DNA of 64,000 nucleotides, from assembly GCA_945885345.1 (NCBI GenBank), contig CAMCYP010000014.1, forward strand, positions 1 to 64,000, read 5' to 3'. The notes below the pieces were generated by a model. The model was not told the origin of the DNA, did not search any database, and was given only the letters and a program-made list of their open reading frames with translations. Numbering within the stretch: the stretch's first letter is position 1; each line of letters starts with the position of its first letter. The position numbers and the translations under genes were made by a program. This document shows positions 53,206 to 63,652 of the stretch, piece after piece. The DNA comes from Bordetella parapertussis (lineage in GTDB: Bacteria > Pseudomonadota > Gammaproteobacteria > Burkholderiales > SG8-41).

Positions 53206-55173
53206 CTAACCCTGCAGCAATTTCATTTCGGCCGCCGCTACCGCGGTCTCTGAACCGAGCAGCACCACCACATCACCTTCCTCAATGCGCATCTCCGGCG
53301 CCGGCGTCGTGGTGCGCACATGGCGCCGCCGCACCGCGGTGACTTCCACGCCCGCCAGCGCCAGATCAAGCTCCAGCAGTTGCCGGCCGACGGCCTTGGC
53401 GCCGGCGGTCACCAGCACTGAATGCAGGCGCGGCTGCAGCCTCTGGTCGTCGCTGTCCGCATCATCGGTAATGCCGCGGAAAAAACCGCGGAACAGCTCG
53501 TAACGATGCTCGCGAGTCTCGCGGATACGGCGCAGCACGCGGGTCAGCGGAACACCAACCAGCATCAGCGTGCTGGAGGCCAGCATCAGGCTCGCCTCCA
53601 TCAGATCGGCCACAACTTCGGTGGCCCCGGCATTTTTCAGTTTCTCGACATCGCTGTCGTCGAGCGTGCGCACCACGATCGGCAGGCCCGGCCGAGCCTC
53701 CTGCACCAACGCGATAATGCGCAGCGCTGAGGCAGTATCAGTGTAGGTGACGATAACCACGCGCGCCCGTGCCAACCCTGCGGCCAGCAACACCTCCCGA
53801 CGGGCCGCGTCACCGTACACCACCCGCTCCCCCGCCGCCGTCGCCTCGCGGATGCGTTGCGGATCGTTGTCGAGCGCGATGAACGGCACCGCTTCGCGCT
53901 CGAGAAAACGTGCCAGGTTCTGCCCGCTGCGGCCGTAACCGCAGATCAGCACGTGTTCGTTGGTGGCCATCGACTGCACAGCAATGTTGTGCAGCTGCAT
54001 CGCGCGGCTCATCCACTCCGTGGCACTCCAGCGGCGCACAATGGCTTCGCTGCGTTCGATGACGAAAGGCGCAATCAGCATCGACAGCACCATCGCCGCC
54101 AGCACCGGCTGCAGTACGTCCGGCGCCATCAGCCCGTTGTTTGCGGCATGGGCAAGGATCACGAAACCAAACTCGCCGCAGGCACCGAGCGCGAGACCGG
54201 CGCGCAGGGCAACGCCGCTGGGTGCGCCGAACAGGCGGCTCAGGCCGAAAATCAGCGCGGTCTTGACCAGCACCAGTGTCACCAGCAGCACACTGACCCA
54301 GGCGTTGTCGACCACCACCCGCACGTCAAGCAGCATGCCGATGGTGACAAAAAACAGACCCAGCAGCACGTCGCGGAACGGCTTGATGTCCTCTTCAACC
54401 TGGTAGCGGTATTCGGTTTCCGAGATCAGTACGCCGGCGACAAAAGCGCCGAGCGCGAGAGACAGTCCCGCCAGTTCCGTCATGTACGCCACGCCCAGCG
54501 TCACCAGCAGCACGTTGAGCACAAACAGTTCGGATGACTTCTGCCGCGCGACTACATGGAACCATGCACGCATCAGGCGCTGACCGACAAACAGCAGCAC
54601 TGTCAGCACGATCACCGCCTTGGCCACGGCAAAACCCAGCGTGGGCAGCAGTTGTTCCGGCGGCGCACTCAGTGCCGGAATCAGGATCAACAGCGGCACC
54701 ACCGCAATGTCCTGGAACAGCAGGACACCGATAATCTGCTGGCCGTGCGCGGAATTCAGTTCAAAGCGCTCGGCCAGCAGCTTGGCGAGGATCGCGGTGG
54801 ATGACATCGCCAGCGCGCCGCCGAGTACGATGCCACCCTGCCAGGAAACGCCCACGCCGATGGCAACGCCCAGCACCAGCAACAGCATCACAAGCACCTG
54901 GGCCGCACCCAGCCCGAACACGATGCGGCGCATGGTCACCAGACGCGACAGACTGAACTCAAGGCCGATGCTGAACATCAGGAACACCACGCCGATTTCG
55001 GCGAGATCGCGCACCTCTTCGGTCGAGGTCACCCAGCCCAGCGCATGCGGGCCGATCAGCACACCGACGATCAGGTAACCAAGCAGCGGCGGCAGTTTGA
55101 GCGAACGGAAGACGACCACCACCAATACGGCAGCAGCCAGCAGCACAAGCACGGATTGCAGGGAATTTTGCAT
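53206..55173 (-). CDS. Kef-type cation:proton antiporter (CPA2) with TrkA domains
   Basis: A 655-residue protein: N-terminal antiporter domain of about 12-13 helices (LPPLLGYLIVGVLIGPHALG at the start), then a TrkA-N/RCK domain with a Rossmann fold (HVLICGYGRSGQNLARFLE; GxGxxG) and a TrkA-C domain at the end. KefB/KefC-like exporters lose potassium under electrophile stress; YbaL is another member. Start at the ATG at 55173, though it has no good Shine-Dalgarno sequence; a TTG 45 bases upstream would be the alternative. Confidence 0.88.
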   Translation of the reverse strand: MQNSLQSVLVLLAAAVLVVVVFRSLKLPPLLGYLIVGVLIGPHALGWVTSTEEVRDLAEIGVVFLMFSIGLEFSLSRLVTMRRIVFGLGAAQVLVMLLLVLGVAIGVGVSWQGGIVLGGALAMSSTAILAKLLAERFELNSAHGQQIIGVLLFQDIAVVPLLILIPALSAPPEQLLPTLGFAVAKAVIVLTVLLFVGQRLMRAWFHVVARQKSSELFVLNVLLVTLGVAYMTELAGLSLALGAFVAGVLISETEYRYQVEEDIKPFRDVLLGLFFVTIGMLLDVRVVVDNAWVSVLLVTLVLVKTALIFGLSRLFGAPSGVALRAGLALGACGEFGFVILAHAANNGLMAPDVLQPVLAAMVLSMLIAPFVIERSEAIVRRWSATEWMSRAMQLHNIAVQSMATNEHVLICGYGRSGQNLARFLEREAVPFIALDNDPQRIREATAAGERVVYGDAARREVLLAAGLARARVVIVTYTDTASALRIIALVQEARPGLPIVVRTLDDSDVEKLKNAGATEVVADLMEASLMLASSTLMLVGVPLTRVLRRIRETREHRYELFRGFFRGITDDADSDDQRLQPRLHSVLVTAGAKAVGRQLLELDLALAGVEVTAVRRRHVRTTTPAPEMRIEEGDVVVLLGSETAVAAAEMKLLQG

Positions 55174-55261
55174 GCGTTCAGGAGGACAGGAACGCTCTGA
55201 ATATTGCCTTTTCTTCAATGAATTGCAAGCAACATCCCCGGAGCCGAAGACATCCCTTTGT

Positions 55262-55267
55262 TATAAT
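55262..55267 (+). promoter_or_regulatory. -10 box close to kdsD start
   Basis: TATAAT whose expected start site is at or next to the ATG at 55275, so the kdsD message may be leaderless. No good -35 is seen. Confidence 0.35.
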
Positions 55268-55274
55268 TTCAGCG

Positions 55275-56279
55275 ATGAAGACGCCCCCCGACAGCACCGC
55301 TGCCAGCCCTGTAGCCAGCCCTGCGATTGCGGCTGCCCGGAAAGTCCTTGAGATCGAGGCGCGGGCCATTACCGACCTCATCCCGCGGGTCGATGCCGGC
55401 TTCGAACAGGCGATCCGCATCATCCTGCAGTGTCGGGGACGTGTCGTAGTCAGTGGCATCGGCAAATCCGGCCACATCGCACGTAAAATCGCCTCGACCC
55501 TCGCCAGCACCGGAACGCCGGCATTTTTTGTACACCCGGCCGAAGCCAGCCACGGCGACCTCGGCATGGTCACCCGCGATGATGTGTTCCTGGCCTTGTC
55601 CAATTCCGGCGAAAGCGCCGAGCTGCTGACCCTGATCCCGGTGCTCAAGCGCCAGGGTGCAAAACTGCTGGCGCTGACCGGCAATGCCGCATCGACACTC
55701 GGCCGCGAAGCTGACGTCCATCTCTACGCCGGCGCGGCGCAGGAAGCCTGCCCGCTCAACCTGGCACCCACCGCCAGCACCACCGCTGCGCTGGCACTGG
55801 GTGATGCCATCGCGGTGGCGCTGATGCGTGCGCGCGGCTTCACGCAGGACGAATTCGCGCTGTCCCATCCCGGCGGCGCGCTTGGTCGCAAACTGCTGAC
55901 ACTGGTTCGCGACGTGATGCGCTCCGGCCCTGATGCACCGCGCATATCCACCACGGCAACGCTGACCGATGCGCTGCTCGAAATGTCGCGCGGCCGGATG
56001 GGCATGACCGCGGTGGTTGACGGCGCACATACCGTCAAAGGCGTTTTTACTGACGGCGACCTGCGCCGCGCGCTGGAAAAAGGCCAGGACCTGCACAAAA
56101 CGGCGATCATCGACATCATGTCGCCGAGTCCGCGCACCATCGGCCCGGAACGATTGGCGGCGGAAGCCGTCGAAATCATGGAACGGGCCAAAATCAACCA
56201 GTTGCTGGTCGTCGATGATGACCACAAACTGCTCGGCGCGCTGAACATCCATGACCTGTTCCGCGGCAAAGTGGTCTGA
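55275..56279 (+). CDS. kdsD: Arabinose-5-phosphate isomerase KdsD
   Basis: A 334-residue enzyme: SIS domain (VVSGIGKSGHIARKIASTLA, and VFLALSNSGESAELL) and two CBS domains in the C-terminal third. It converts ribulose-5-phosphate to arabinose-5-phosphate for Kdo synthesis. First gene of the LPS block kdsD-kdsC-lptC-lptA-lptB. Confidence 0.95.
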   Translation: MKTPPDSTAASPVASPAIAAARKVLEIEARAITDLIPRVDAGFEQAIRIILQCRGRVVVSGIGKSGHIARKIASTLASTGTPAFFVHPAEASHGDLGMVTRDDVFLALSNSGESAELLTLIPVLKRQGAKLLALTGNAASTLGREADVHLYAGAAQEACPLNLAPTASTTAALALGDAIAVALMRARGFTQDEFALSHPGGALGRKLLTLVRDVMRSGPDAPRISTTATLTDALLEMSRGRMGMTAVVDGAHTVKGVFTDGDLRRALEKGQDLHKTAIIDIMSPSPRTIGPERLAAEAVEIMERAKINQLLVVDDDHKLLGALNIHDLFRGKVV

Positions 56280-56293
56280 TCGCCGACCGCGCA

Positions 56294-56839
56294 TTGGACC
56301 GCTTTTTGGACATTCACCTGAAAACACACCGCATCCGGCTCGTCGCATTTGACGTTGACGGCGTACTCACCGACGGTCGGCTTTACTATTCCGAAACCGG
56401 AGATGCCATGAAAGCCTTCGATGTGCGTGACGGCATGGGCATGAAGCTGCTGCAGGATGCCGGCATCGAACTCGCCATTATCACCAGCCGGCGCGCCCCC
56501 AGTGTGCTGCTGCGCGCCAGGGATCTCGGCATCCGCCATGTGCAGCAGGGTGTTGCCGACAAACGCAGCGGTTTTGATGCATTGCTCACCGAATTGGCAA
56601 TTGCACCGGAGGAGGCCGCGTTCATGGGCGACGATCTGGTCGATCTGCCGGTCTTCCGTCACTGCGGCTTCGCCGTGACGGTGGCCGACGCGCCGGCGCT
56701 GCTGAAACGCCACGCCGACTACGTAACGCGTGCGACGGGCGGCCGCGGTGCAGTTCGCGAATTCTGCGAAATGCTGCTGCACAGCCGCGGCGCACTGACT
56801 GCGCAAACCCGCCGTTTCCTCGCTGCCGCACCGCACTGA
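56294..56839 (+). CDS. kdsC: 3-deoxy-D-manno-octulosonate-8-phosphate phosphatase KdsC
   Basis: A 181-residue HAD phosphatase with motif I AFDVDGVLTDG, and motif IV MGDDLVDLPVF. It makes free Kdo. The start is probably TTG (56294 or 56306), as no ATG lies in the right place. Confidence 0.93.
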   Translation: MDRFLDIHLKTHRIRLVAFDVDGVLTDGRLYYSETGDAMKAFDVRDGMGMKLLQDAGIELAIITSRRAPSVLLRARDLGIRHVQQGVADKRSGFDALLTELAIAPEEAAFMGDDLVDLPVFRHCGFAVTVADAPALLKRHADYVTRATGGRGAVREFCEMLLHSRGALTAQTRRFLAAAPH

Positions 56840-56856
56840 CCATCCCGTTCCTGATC

Positions 56857-57438
56857 ATGACGCGATTTTCACAGTTCTTCCCGTTGCTGCTGCTTGCGGT
56901 GCTGGCCGGCCTGACGTTCTGGCTCAATCAGGCAGTACAGGAGGGTGTGCACGGCAACGGGGCGGAACGGCATGATCCGGATTACATTGCCGAAAAAATC
57001 GTCGCCCACCGCATGGATGCCAACGGCGATGTCAAGCACACCCTGTATGCCGAACGCATGACGCATTATCCGGATGATGATTCCACGCACCTGGTATCGC
57101 CGCGCTTCGTCAGCAATGTCTCGGCCCGCGCGCCGATGAGCATCACTTCGCGCACAGCACGGGTATCCAGCGGCGGCGAACACATTTACTTCGAAACGGA
57201 TGTGCGGGCGACGCGCGCCGCCTATGCGGATCACAGCGAGATGGTGATGGAGACCAGCTTCCTCCACGTCACGCCGGATGAACACATCGCCCGCACCGAC
57301 CGCCCGGTGACCGTCACCGACGCCCATACCGTTGCCCATGCGATTGGCTTAGAATTGAACAGTGAAACCCGCATCGTCAAATTCCTGTCGCAGTTCAAAG
57401 GCACCTACCATGACCCCGAGCGCGCAACCCGCCGTTAA
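56857..57438 (+). CDS. lptC: LPS export protein LptC
   Basis: A 193-residue bitopic protein: membrane helix near residues 5-22 (FFPLLLLAVLAGLTFWLN), then the periplasmic beta-jellyroll domain (HRMDANGDVKHTLYAERMTH, GGEHIYFETDVRATRAAY). It passes LPS from LptBFG to LptA. It overlaps lptA by 29 bp. Confidence 0.9.
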   Translation: MTRFSQFFPLLLLAVLAGLTFWLNQAVQEGVHGNGAERHDPDYIAEKIVAHRMDANGDVKHTLYAERMTHYPDDDSTHLVSPRFVSNVSARAPMSITSRTARVSSGGEHIYFETDVRATRAAYADHSEMVMETSFLHVTPDEHIARTDRPVTVTDAHTVAHAIGLELNSETRIVKFLSQFKGTYHDPERATRR

Positions 57439-58054
57439 CCGGCAGCATTGGCTGCGCGCCGGTGTTGCCGCATTGTTCGCCGCACTGACGCTTGCTGCGG
57501 GGCCGGTGCTTGCAGAAAAAACCGACCGCGAAAAACCGATCAACCTCGAAGCCGACCGGGTGAGCGTTGACGACGCCAAACAGATCTCCACGTTCGAGGG
57601 CAAGGTTGTGCTGACGCAGGGCACCCTGGTCATCCGCGGTGACCGCATGGAAGTGCGCCAGGACAACGAGGGCTTCAAGAACGGCATCACCTGGGGCAAT
57701 CTCGCCTACTTCAAGCAGAAACGTGACGGCTACGACGAATACATTGAAGGCTGGGCGGAGCGCATCGAATACGACAGCCGCGCCGACAAAATGCAGATGT
57801 TCAACCGTGCGTCAATGAAAAAAGGCGGCGACGAGGTGCGTGGAAATTACATCTCCTACGATGCGAAAACGGAATTCTTTCAGGTCATCGGTGGTGGCGC
57901 CAAGGCGGCCGCCGCGGAAAACTCCGACGGTCGTGTTCGTGCCGTGATCCAGCCCAAACCCAAGGACAAACCGGTTGCCCAGCCGCCGCTGCCGCTCAAA
58001 CCCGATGCCACCCTCAGTACGCCGCGCGGCGAACTGCAGACGCCGCCGACCTGA
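57410..58054 (+). CDS. lptA: LPS export protein LptA
   Basis: A 214-residue periplasmic bridge protein with signal peptide (about residues 1-35, ending VLAEKT) and the OstA/LptA fold ([20 protein letters not shown], then [20 protein letters not shown]). The ATG lies within the 3' end of lptC. Pro-rich end. Confidence 0.93.
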   Translation: MTPSAQPAVNRQHWLRAGVAALFAALTLAAGPVLAEKTDREKPINLEADRVSVDDAKQISTFEGKVVLTQGTLVIRGDRMEVRQDNEGFKNGITWGNLAYFKQKRDGYDEYIEGWAERIEYDSRADKMQMFNRASMKKGGDEVRGNYISYDAKTEFFQVIGGGAKAAAAENSDGRVRAVIQPKPKDKPVAQPPLPLKPDATLSTPRGELQTPPT

Positions 58055-58070
58055 GCCACTTCTGGACACC

Positions 58071-58841
58071 GTGCTGCAATCACTGAATACCGAAACCCCG
58101 GGGAACGCCACACCGGGCACGTTCCTGCTGAAGGCGGAGCGGTTGAACAAACGCTATCGGTCGCGCACCGTCGTCAAGGACGTGTCGCTGGAAGTACGCA
58201 GCGGTGAAGTCATCGGCCTGCTGGGACCCAACGGCGCCGGAAAAACCACCTGTTTCTACATGATGGTGGGACTGGTGGCGATGGACGGCGGCGAACTCTA
58301 TCTCGACCAGATGCGGCTGACCCATATGCCGATCCACCAGCGCGCCCGCCTTGGCTTGAGTTACCTGCCGCAGGAAGCGTCGATATTCCGCCGCTTGTCA
58401 GTGGCCGACAATGTGCGCGCAATCCTCGAGTTGTACCACGACAACGAAGCGGCCGTTGAAGCGCGCCTTGATGCCCTGCTGCAGGATCTGCACGTCAGCC
58501 ACCTGCGTAACAATCCGGCGATCAGCCTCTCCGGCGGCGAACGACGGCGCGTGGAAATCGCCCGCGCACTGGCCACCGAACCGCGTTTCATCCTGCTCGA
58601 CGAACCTTTTGCCGGCGTGGATCCGATCGCAGTCATCGAAATCCAGAAAATCATCGGTTTTCTGAGAGCCCGTGGCATCGGCGTGCTGATCACCGACCAC
58701 AACGTGCGGGAAACCCTCGGCATCTGCGACCGCGCCTACATCATCAATGACGGCACGGTGCTCGCCTACGGCAAGCCCGACGAGATCGTTTATAATGAGA
58801 GCGTAAGAAAAGTCTATCTCGGCGAGCATTTCCGTCTCTGA
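58071..58841 (+). CDS. lptB: LPS export ATPase LptB
   Basis: A 256-residue ABC ATPase: Walker [10 protein letters not shown], signature [16 protein letters not shown], Walker [17 protein letters not shown] and H-loop [11 protein letters not shown], all characteristic of LptB. Start taken as GTG (58071); the region before it overlaps lptA in another frame. It drives LPS extraction with LptFG, which are not in this window. Confidence 0.95.
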   Translation: MLQSLNTETPGNATPGTFLLKAERLNKRYRSRTVVKDVSLEVRSGEVIGLLGPNGAGKTTCFYMMVGLVAMDGGELYLDQMRLTHMPIHQRARLGLSYLPQEASIFRRLSVADNVRAILELYHDNEAAVEARLDALLQDLHVSHLRNNPAISLSGGERRRVEIARALATEPRFILLDEPFAGVDPIAVIEIQKIIGFLRARGIGVLITDHNVRETLGICDRAYIINDGTVLAYGKPDEIVYNESVRKVYLGEHFRL

Positions 58842-58929
58842 GATGGCCGCTTCACGTTGTTCAGGTTGAAAATGCGCGCGTAACCACCGGCGCGCGAACC
58901 CGGGAGGCGATTCCCCTGTCCGGACCCCG

Positions 58930-60354
58930 ATGAAACATTCGCTACAGCTCAGACTCTCGCAACACCTGACGTTGACGCCGCAACTGCAGCAGTCGATCCG
59001 ATTGCTGCAGCTGTCGACGCTCGAACTCAATCAGGAAATCGAGAGACTGCTGCAGGACAACCCCCTGCTTGAGCGGGAGGACGTTGAACCGCCACCTCCG
59101 CCCCCGCGCGACAGCGCGGAGCAGACCGTTGCCGGCGAATCTTCGGCAACGACAGAGGCCGAGGCCACCGCCCCTGGTGAAGATGCCGGCGCCTTCGACG
59201 CAATGGACGGCATCTCCTACGGCGGCAGCGGGGACTCCGAGGACGATGACTTTTCGCCCCTAGCCGAACAACCCGCCAGCCTGCGCGTCCACCTCGCCGC
59301 ACAACTGTCAGTGCTGCATCTGTCTGATCGCGACAAACAGCTGGTTGCGATGCTCATCGATTCGCTGGATGACGGCGGTTACCTGCCGCAGACGCTCGAA
59401 GAAATCGCGGCCATGCTGCCGCCGGAACTCGAAGTCGAGCCGGAAGAACTCTCAACCGCGCTGCAACACCTGCAGCATATGGAGCCCACGGGCATAGGCG
59501 CGCGCAGCCTCGCCGAATGCCTGAGCCTGCAGCTTGCCGCACTGCCCGCCGACACCCCGTACCGCGATGCGGCGCTGGAAATCGTGCGCAATCACCTCGA
59601 CGCCCTGGCCAGCCGGGATTTTGCACGGCTGAAACGCGCGCTGAAATGCGACGACGCCTGTCTGCGCACGGTGCAGAAACTGATCGTCAGCCTGAATCCG
59701 AAACCGGGGCGGGATTTTTCATTCGAAGAAACACGCTTTGTCGTCGCCGACGTCATCGTACGCAAAACCAAAGGTGTGTGGGTCGCCGTACTCAATCCCG
59801 ATGCCATGCCGAAGCTGAAGGTCAACCGGCTCTACGCCGACATCCTGCAGCGCAACCGCGGCGGCAACTCGCAGCAGATCAGCGCCCAGCTGCAGGAAGC
59901 CAAATGGCTGATCAAAAACGTGCAGCAGCGTTTTGAAACCATCCTCCGGGTTTCCCAGGCCATCGTCGACCGCCAGCGCAATTTCCTTGAGCACGGCGAA
60001 GTCGCGATGCGGCCGCTGGTGCTGCGCGAAATCGCCGATACGCTGAGCCTGCACGAATCCACAGTGTCGCGGGTGACCACGCAGAAATTCATGCACACGC
60101 CGCGCGGCATTTTCGAACTCAAGTATTTTTTCGGCAGCCACGTCGCCACAGAAGCCGGCGGCTCGGCATCCAGCACCGCCATCCGCGCCCTGATCAAACA
60201 ACTGGTCAGCGCCGAAAACACCCGTACCCCGCTGAGCGACGGCCAGATTTCGGAATTGCTCGGGCAGCAGGGTATAGTGGTGGCAAGGCGAACGATTGCA
60301 AAATACCGGGAATCAATGCAGATCCTCCCGGTCAATCTGAGGAAGACCCTCTAA
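58930..60354 (+). CDS. rpoN: RNA polymerase sigma-54 factor
   Basis: A 474-residue sigma factor: region I ([20 protein letters not shown]), an acidic region II, the core-binding domain, the HTH, and the RpoN box [10 protein letters not shown] near the end. It recognises GG/GC promoters such as that of the pilin gene in this window. Gene order lptB-rpoN-hpf-ptsN is conserved in proteobacteria. Confidence 0.98.
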   Translation: MKHSLQLRLSQHLTLTPQLQQSIRLLQLSTLELNQEIERLLQDNPLLEREDVEPPPPPPRDSAEQTVAGESSATTEAEATAPGEDAGAFDAMDGISYGGSGDSEDDDFSPLAEQPASLRVHLAAQLSVLHLSDRDKQLVAMLIDSLDDGGYLPQTLEEIAAMLPPELEVEPEELSTALQHLQHMEPTGIGARSLAECLSLQLAALPADTPYRDAALEIVRNHLDALASRDFARLKRALKCDDACLRTVQKLIVSLNPKPGRDFSFEETRFVVADVIVRKTKGVWVAVLNPDAMPKLKVNRLYADILQRNRGGNSQQISAQLQEAKWLIKNVQQRFETILRVSQAIVDRQRNFLEHGEVAMRPLVLREIADTLSLHESTVSRVTTQKFMHTPRGIFELKYFFGSHVATEAGGSASSTAIRALIKQLVSAENTRTPLSDGQISELLGQQGIVVARRTIAKYRESMQILPVNLRKTL

Positions 60355-60369
60355 AAAGAAGGAGACGCC

Positions 60370-60702
60370 ATGAACCTGCACCTCACCGGACACCACCTGC
60401 AAATCACCCCGGCCATCCGCGAACACGTCGCGCACAAGCTGGAAAAAATTACCGGTCACTTCGACCACGTCATCGACATCAACGTCATCATGACCGTGGA
60501 AAAACTGCAGCACACTGTGGAAGCAACAGTACACCTCAGCGGCAAGGAAATTTTCTGCGAAACTCACGGCGAAGACATGTACGTGGCCATCGATCACCTG
60601 GTCGGCAAGCTCGACCGCGCAATCCTCAAACACAAGGGCAAGAACATCGCACATCGCCACGATGCCGACCCCATCAAGCATCAGCCCACTGACGCCGAGT
60701 AA
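60370..60702 (+). CDS. hpf: Ribosome hibernation promoting factor (short form)
   Basis: A 110-residue protein of the HPF/RaiA family (MNLHLTGHHLQITPAIREHV, KEIFCETHGEDMYVAIDHLV). It dimerises ribosomes in stationary phase with partners. A ribosome site AAGGAG lies just before its ATG. Confidence 0.95.
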   Translation: MNLHLTGHHLQITPAIREHVAHKLEKITGHFDHVIDINVIMTVEKLQHTVEATVHLSGKEIFCETHGEDMYVAIDHLVGKLDRAILKHKGKNIAHRHDADPIKHQPTDAE

Positions 60703-60773
60703 ACTCAGACTACGTCCCGGAATTCGCCGCTGTAATTCGCCGCCGTAATTCGTAAAATCCCGCCTAAACACCC

Positions 60774-61259
60774 ATGAACCTGATCGCCAAGCTGCTGCCC
60801 GTGTCGAACATCCTGCTCGACGCCGACCTCACCAGCAAAAAAAGGGTATTCGAACAGGCCGGATTGCTGCTCGAGAACAACGAGAGCATTTCGCGCAGTC
60901 TCATTTTTGACAGCCTGTTTGCCCGGGAAAAACTCGGCTCGACCGGACTCGGTCAGGGCGTCGCAATTCCGCACGGCCGCATCAAGGGATTGAAAGCGGC
61001 CACCGGCGCGATGATCCGCGTCCAGAGCGCCGTGCCCTTCGATGCGCCCGACGGCCAGAACGTCAAACTCATTTTCGTGCTGCTGGTGCCGGAACGCGCC
61101 ACCGACGAACACCTGCAGATCCTGTCGGAACTGGCGCAGATGTTCTGCGACAAACCGTTCCGCGAACGCCTGCTCAACACCGCCACGCCGGCGGATCTGC
61201 AACAGTTGATCACCCAATGGGAACCCAATGCCGCAGGTCAGCATAGCCCGGCTGTTTGA
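60774..61259 (+). CDS. ptsN: Nitrogen PTS enzyme IIA
   Basis: A 161-residue EIIA-Ntr with the phosphorylated histidine at His67 (QGVAIPHGRIKGL). It regulates potassium, nitrogen and other functions. It overlaps hprK by 32 bp. Confidence 0.95.
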   Translation: MNLIAKLLPVSNILLDADLTSKKRVFEQAGLLLENNESISRSLIFDSLFAREKLGSTGLGQGVAIPHGRIKGLKAATGAMIRVQSAVPFDAPDGQNVKLIFVLLVPERATDEHLQILSELAQMFCDKPFRERLLNTATPADLQQLITQWEPNAAGQHSPAV

Positions 61260-62184
61260 AGACACGCGGGAGAAACTGCAGCTCACCTGGGTCGCCGGCA
61301 GGGACGGCGGCGACAAGGGCATCGACAGCGAATTTACCAAGGACTCGTCGAAGGGACTCGTCGGCCACCTGAACTTCATTCACCCCAACCTGATCCAGGT
61401 GCTCGGTGTCTCGGAGGTCGATTACCTCAACGGCCTGGATACAGCTGAATGCCGCAGGGTGCTGGAGCGCACTGCAATCCGTGAACTGGCGTGCTTCATC
61501 GTCGCCGGCGCCAAATCCATGCCCGCGGCGCTGGCGGAAGTTGCCGAATCCACGCACACGCCGCTGTTTTCATCACCGATCCCCAGCGTGGAACTGATGT
61601 GGATCATGCGCCCCCACCTCGCGCGTGCACTTGCAGAATCCACCACCATCCACGGCGTGTTTCTCGATGTGCTGGGCGTCGGCGTGCTGATCACCGGGGA
61701 CTCCGGCGTCGGCAAAAGCGAACTGGCGCTGGAACTGGTCAGTCGCGGCAGCGGGCTGATCGCCGACGATGTGGTTGAACTCTACCGGCTCGGTCCCGAA
61801 AGCATCGAAGGCCGCTGCCCGGGACTGCTGCGCGATTTCCTCGAGGTTCGCGGGCTCGGCGTGCTGAACATCCGCACCATTTTCGGCGAAGCTGCACTGC
61901 GCCCGCGCAAAAACGTCAAACTGATCGTGCACCTTGAGCGGCCCTCGTCCTCCGCATCGGGTTCCGACATCACCCATCTTGAGCGGCTGCCGCTGAAACC
62001 CGGTACTGAATCGCTGATGGGTGTTGAAATCCATAAAGTGACCATCCCGGTCGCCGCCGGCCGTAATCTCGCGGTGCTCACTGAAGCCGCGGTACGCAGC
62101 CATGTGCTGCAGATGCGCGGCATCGACAGCACGCGGGAATTCATCGAACGCCAGGCACGGTCGATGGGTGATCCTGACGATTGA
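61228..62184 (+). CDS. hprK: HPr kinase/phosphorylase
   Basis: A 318-residue enzyme that phosphorylates and dephosphorylates a serine of HPr. Walker A GDSGVGKS (157-164), the signature EVRGLGVLNIRT (206-217). In gram-negatives it controls the PTS-Ntr; ptsH is not in the window. Confidence 0.96.
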   Translation: MPQVSIARLFEDTREKLQLTWVAGRDGGDKGIDSEFTKDSSKGLVGHLNFIHPNLIQVLGVSEVDYLNGLDTAECRRVLERTAIRELACFIVAGAKSMPAALAEVAESTHTPLFSSPIPSVELMWIMRPHLARALAESTTIHGVFLDVLGVGVLITGDSGVGKSELALELVSRGSGLIADDVVELYRLGPESIEGRCPGLLRDFLEVRGLGVLNIRTIFGEAALRPRKNVKLIVHLERPSSSASGSDITHLERLPLKPGTESLMGVEIHKVTIPVAAGRNLAVLTEAAVRSHVLQMRGIDSTREFIERQARSMGDPDD

Positions 62185-62204
62185 TGGTACGCGCCGATCG
62201 CCAT

Positions 62205-63044
62205 ATGCAACTGACATTGATCACCGGCCTTTCCGGCTCCGGCAAAAGCGTGGCACTGGCGGTACTCGAAGATGCGGGTTACTACTGCGTCGACAACCTG
62301 CCGGTGGAACTGGTCGGCCTGCTGGTCGAGAACCTGCGCGCCTCCGGCAATGAGCGCGTGGCGCTGACCATCGACGCCCGCACCGGCAACGCGGTCGCCG
62401 GCCTGCCGGCCGAGGTTGAGCGATTACGCGCGGCGGGCATCGACGTGCGGGTCATGTTCCTTGAAGCCAAGCGCGATACGCTGATCAAGCGTTACTCGGA
62501 AACCCGCCGCCGCCACCCGCTGTCGCCGCTGGGGCTGACGCTGCCCGAGTGCATAGACCGTGAGCGCGAACTGGTCGCCGGCATCTCGGACATGGCGCAC
62601 CACCTCGACACCAGCGACCTGGCCCCCAACACGCTGCGCAACTGGGTCAAGGATTTTGCCGCGCTGCCGGCGGCCGGACTGACCCTGCTGTTTGAATCCT
62701 TCGGTTTCAAGCACGGCATCCCGCTCGATGCCGATTTCGTATTCGACGTGCGCTGCCTGCCCAATCCGTATTACGACCTCAAACTGCGCCCATTGACGGG
62801 TTGCGATGCGCCGGTGGCGGAATTCATCCGCGCCACGCCGGATGCGATGCGCATGCTCGACGACATCCATCGCTTCATCACCGACTGGCTGCCCTCGTTT
62901 GAACGCGACAACCGCAGCTATCTGACCATCGCCATTGGCTGTACTGGCGGCAGACACCGCTCGGTATTTTTTGTCGAGACCCTCGCCGAAAAATTCCGCG
63001 CCCGTACCCGCACCCTGGCGCGACACCGCGAACTCGGCGCATGA
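62205..63044 (+). CDS. rapZ: RNase adapter protein RapZ
   Basis: A 279-residue P-loop protein (Walker A GLSGSGKS) with the conserved C-terminal motif CTGGRHRSVFF. In E. coli it guides RNase E to GlmZ. Start ATG 62205 follows family alignment; an ATG at 62184 that overlaps the hprK stop (TGATG) would add seven residues and allow translational coupling. Confidence 0.95.
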   Translation: MQLTLITGLSGSGKSVALAVLEDAGYYCVDNLPVELVGLLVENLRASGNERVALTIDARTGNAVAGLPAEVERLRAAGIDVRVMFLEAKRDTLIKRYSETRRRHPLSPLGLTLPECIDRERELVAGISDMAHHLDTSDLAPNTLRNWVKDFAALPAAGLTLLFESFGFKHGIPLDADFVFDVRCLPNPYYDLKLRPLTGCDAPVAEFIRATPDAMRMLDDIHRFITDWLPSFERDNRSYLTIAIGCTGGRHRSVFFVETLAEKFRARTRTLARHRELGA

Positions 63045-63649
63045 GCGACGCTCCTGCTGAAATACCGCTGTTCCCGCTGGGCACAGTGCTGTTCCCCGGC
63101 GGACTGCTGCCGCTGAAAGTGTTCGAACAGCGCTACGTCGACATGACCAAAGCCTGCCTGCGCGACAACACGCCGTTCGGTGTGTGCCTGATCAAGGAAG
63201 GCCATGAAGTCGGCCAGCCGGCTGCGCCGCATGCCATCGGCTGCCTGGCGCATATCGCACAATGGGATGTGCCCCACCCCAATCTGTTTGCGGTGTTGGC
63301 ACGCGGCAGCACGCGTTTCCGCATCCTCGACACCACGGTCGCCACTAACGGACTGATCACCGCACGCATCGAAACCCTGCCCGAACCGACACAACCGGAC
63401 AGCATCGATGGCGCCTGCCAGGAAGTGCTGCGGCTCGCGGTGGAACGCGCCGGTGTTGAAAGCGTACCGGGCCCGGTACGCCTCGATGATCCGGTATGGG
63501 TCAGTTACCGGCTGGCGGAAATCCTGCCGATCTCGGCGCAGGAAAAACAGGCGCTGCTGGAACTCACCGATACCGAAGCGCGGCTGGCACAGCTGCACGA
63601 ATTGCTGCTGGCCCACGGCATCATAGAAAATATCAATAAAAACAATTAG
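63041..63649 (+). CDS. Lon N-terminal (substrate-binding) domain protein
   Basis: A 202-residue stand-alone LON_substr_bdg protein (IPLFPLGTVLFPGGLLPLKV and FEQRYVDMTKACLRDNTPFG). No ATPase or protease part. It overlaps rapZ by 4 bp, and its last codons (ENINKNN) are coded by an AT-rich motif. Confidence 0.9.
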   Translation: MSDAPAEIPLFPLGTVLFPGGLLPLKVFEQRYVDMTKACLRDNTPFGVCLIKEGHEVGQPAAPHAIGCLAHIAQWDVPHPNLFAVLARGSTRFRILDTTVATNGLITARIETLPEPTQPDSIDGACQEVLRLAVERAGVESVPGPVRLDDPVWVSYRLAEILPISAQEKQALLELTDTEARLAQLHELLLAHGIIENINKNN

Positions 63650-63652
63650 TTA
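63633..63652 (+). repeat. AT-rich motif at the end of the Lon-domain gene
   Basis: CAATAAAAACAATTAGTTA from 63634; the IHF core (AAACAATTAGTTA) has one mismatch. It covers the stop codons of two convergent genes (63649 and 63646). Confidence 0.6.
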
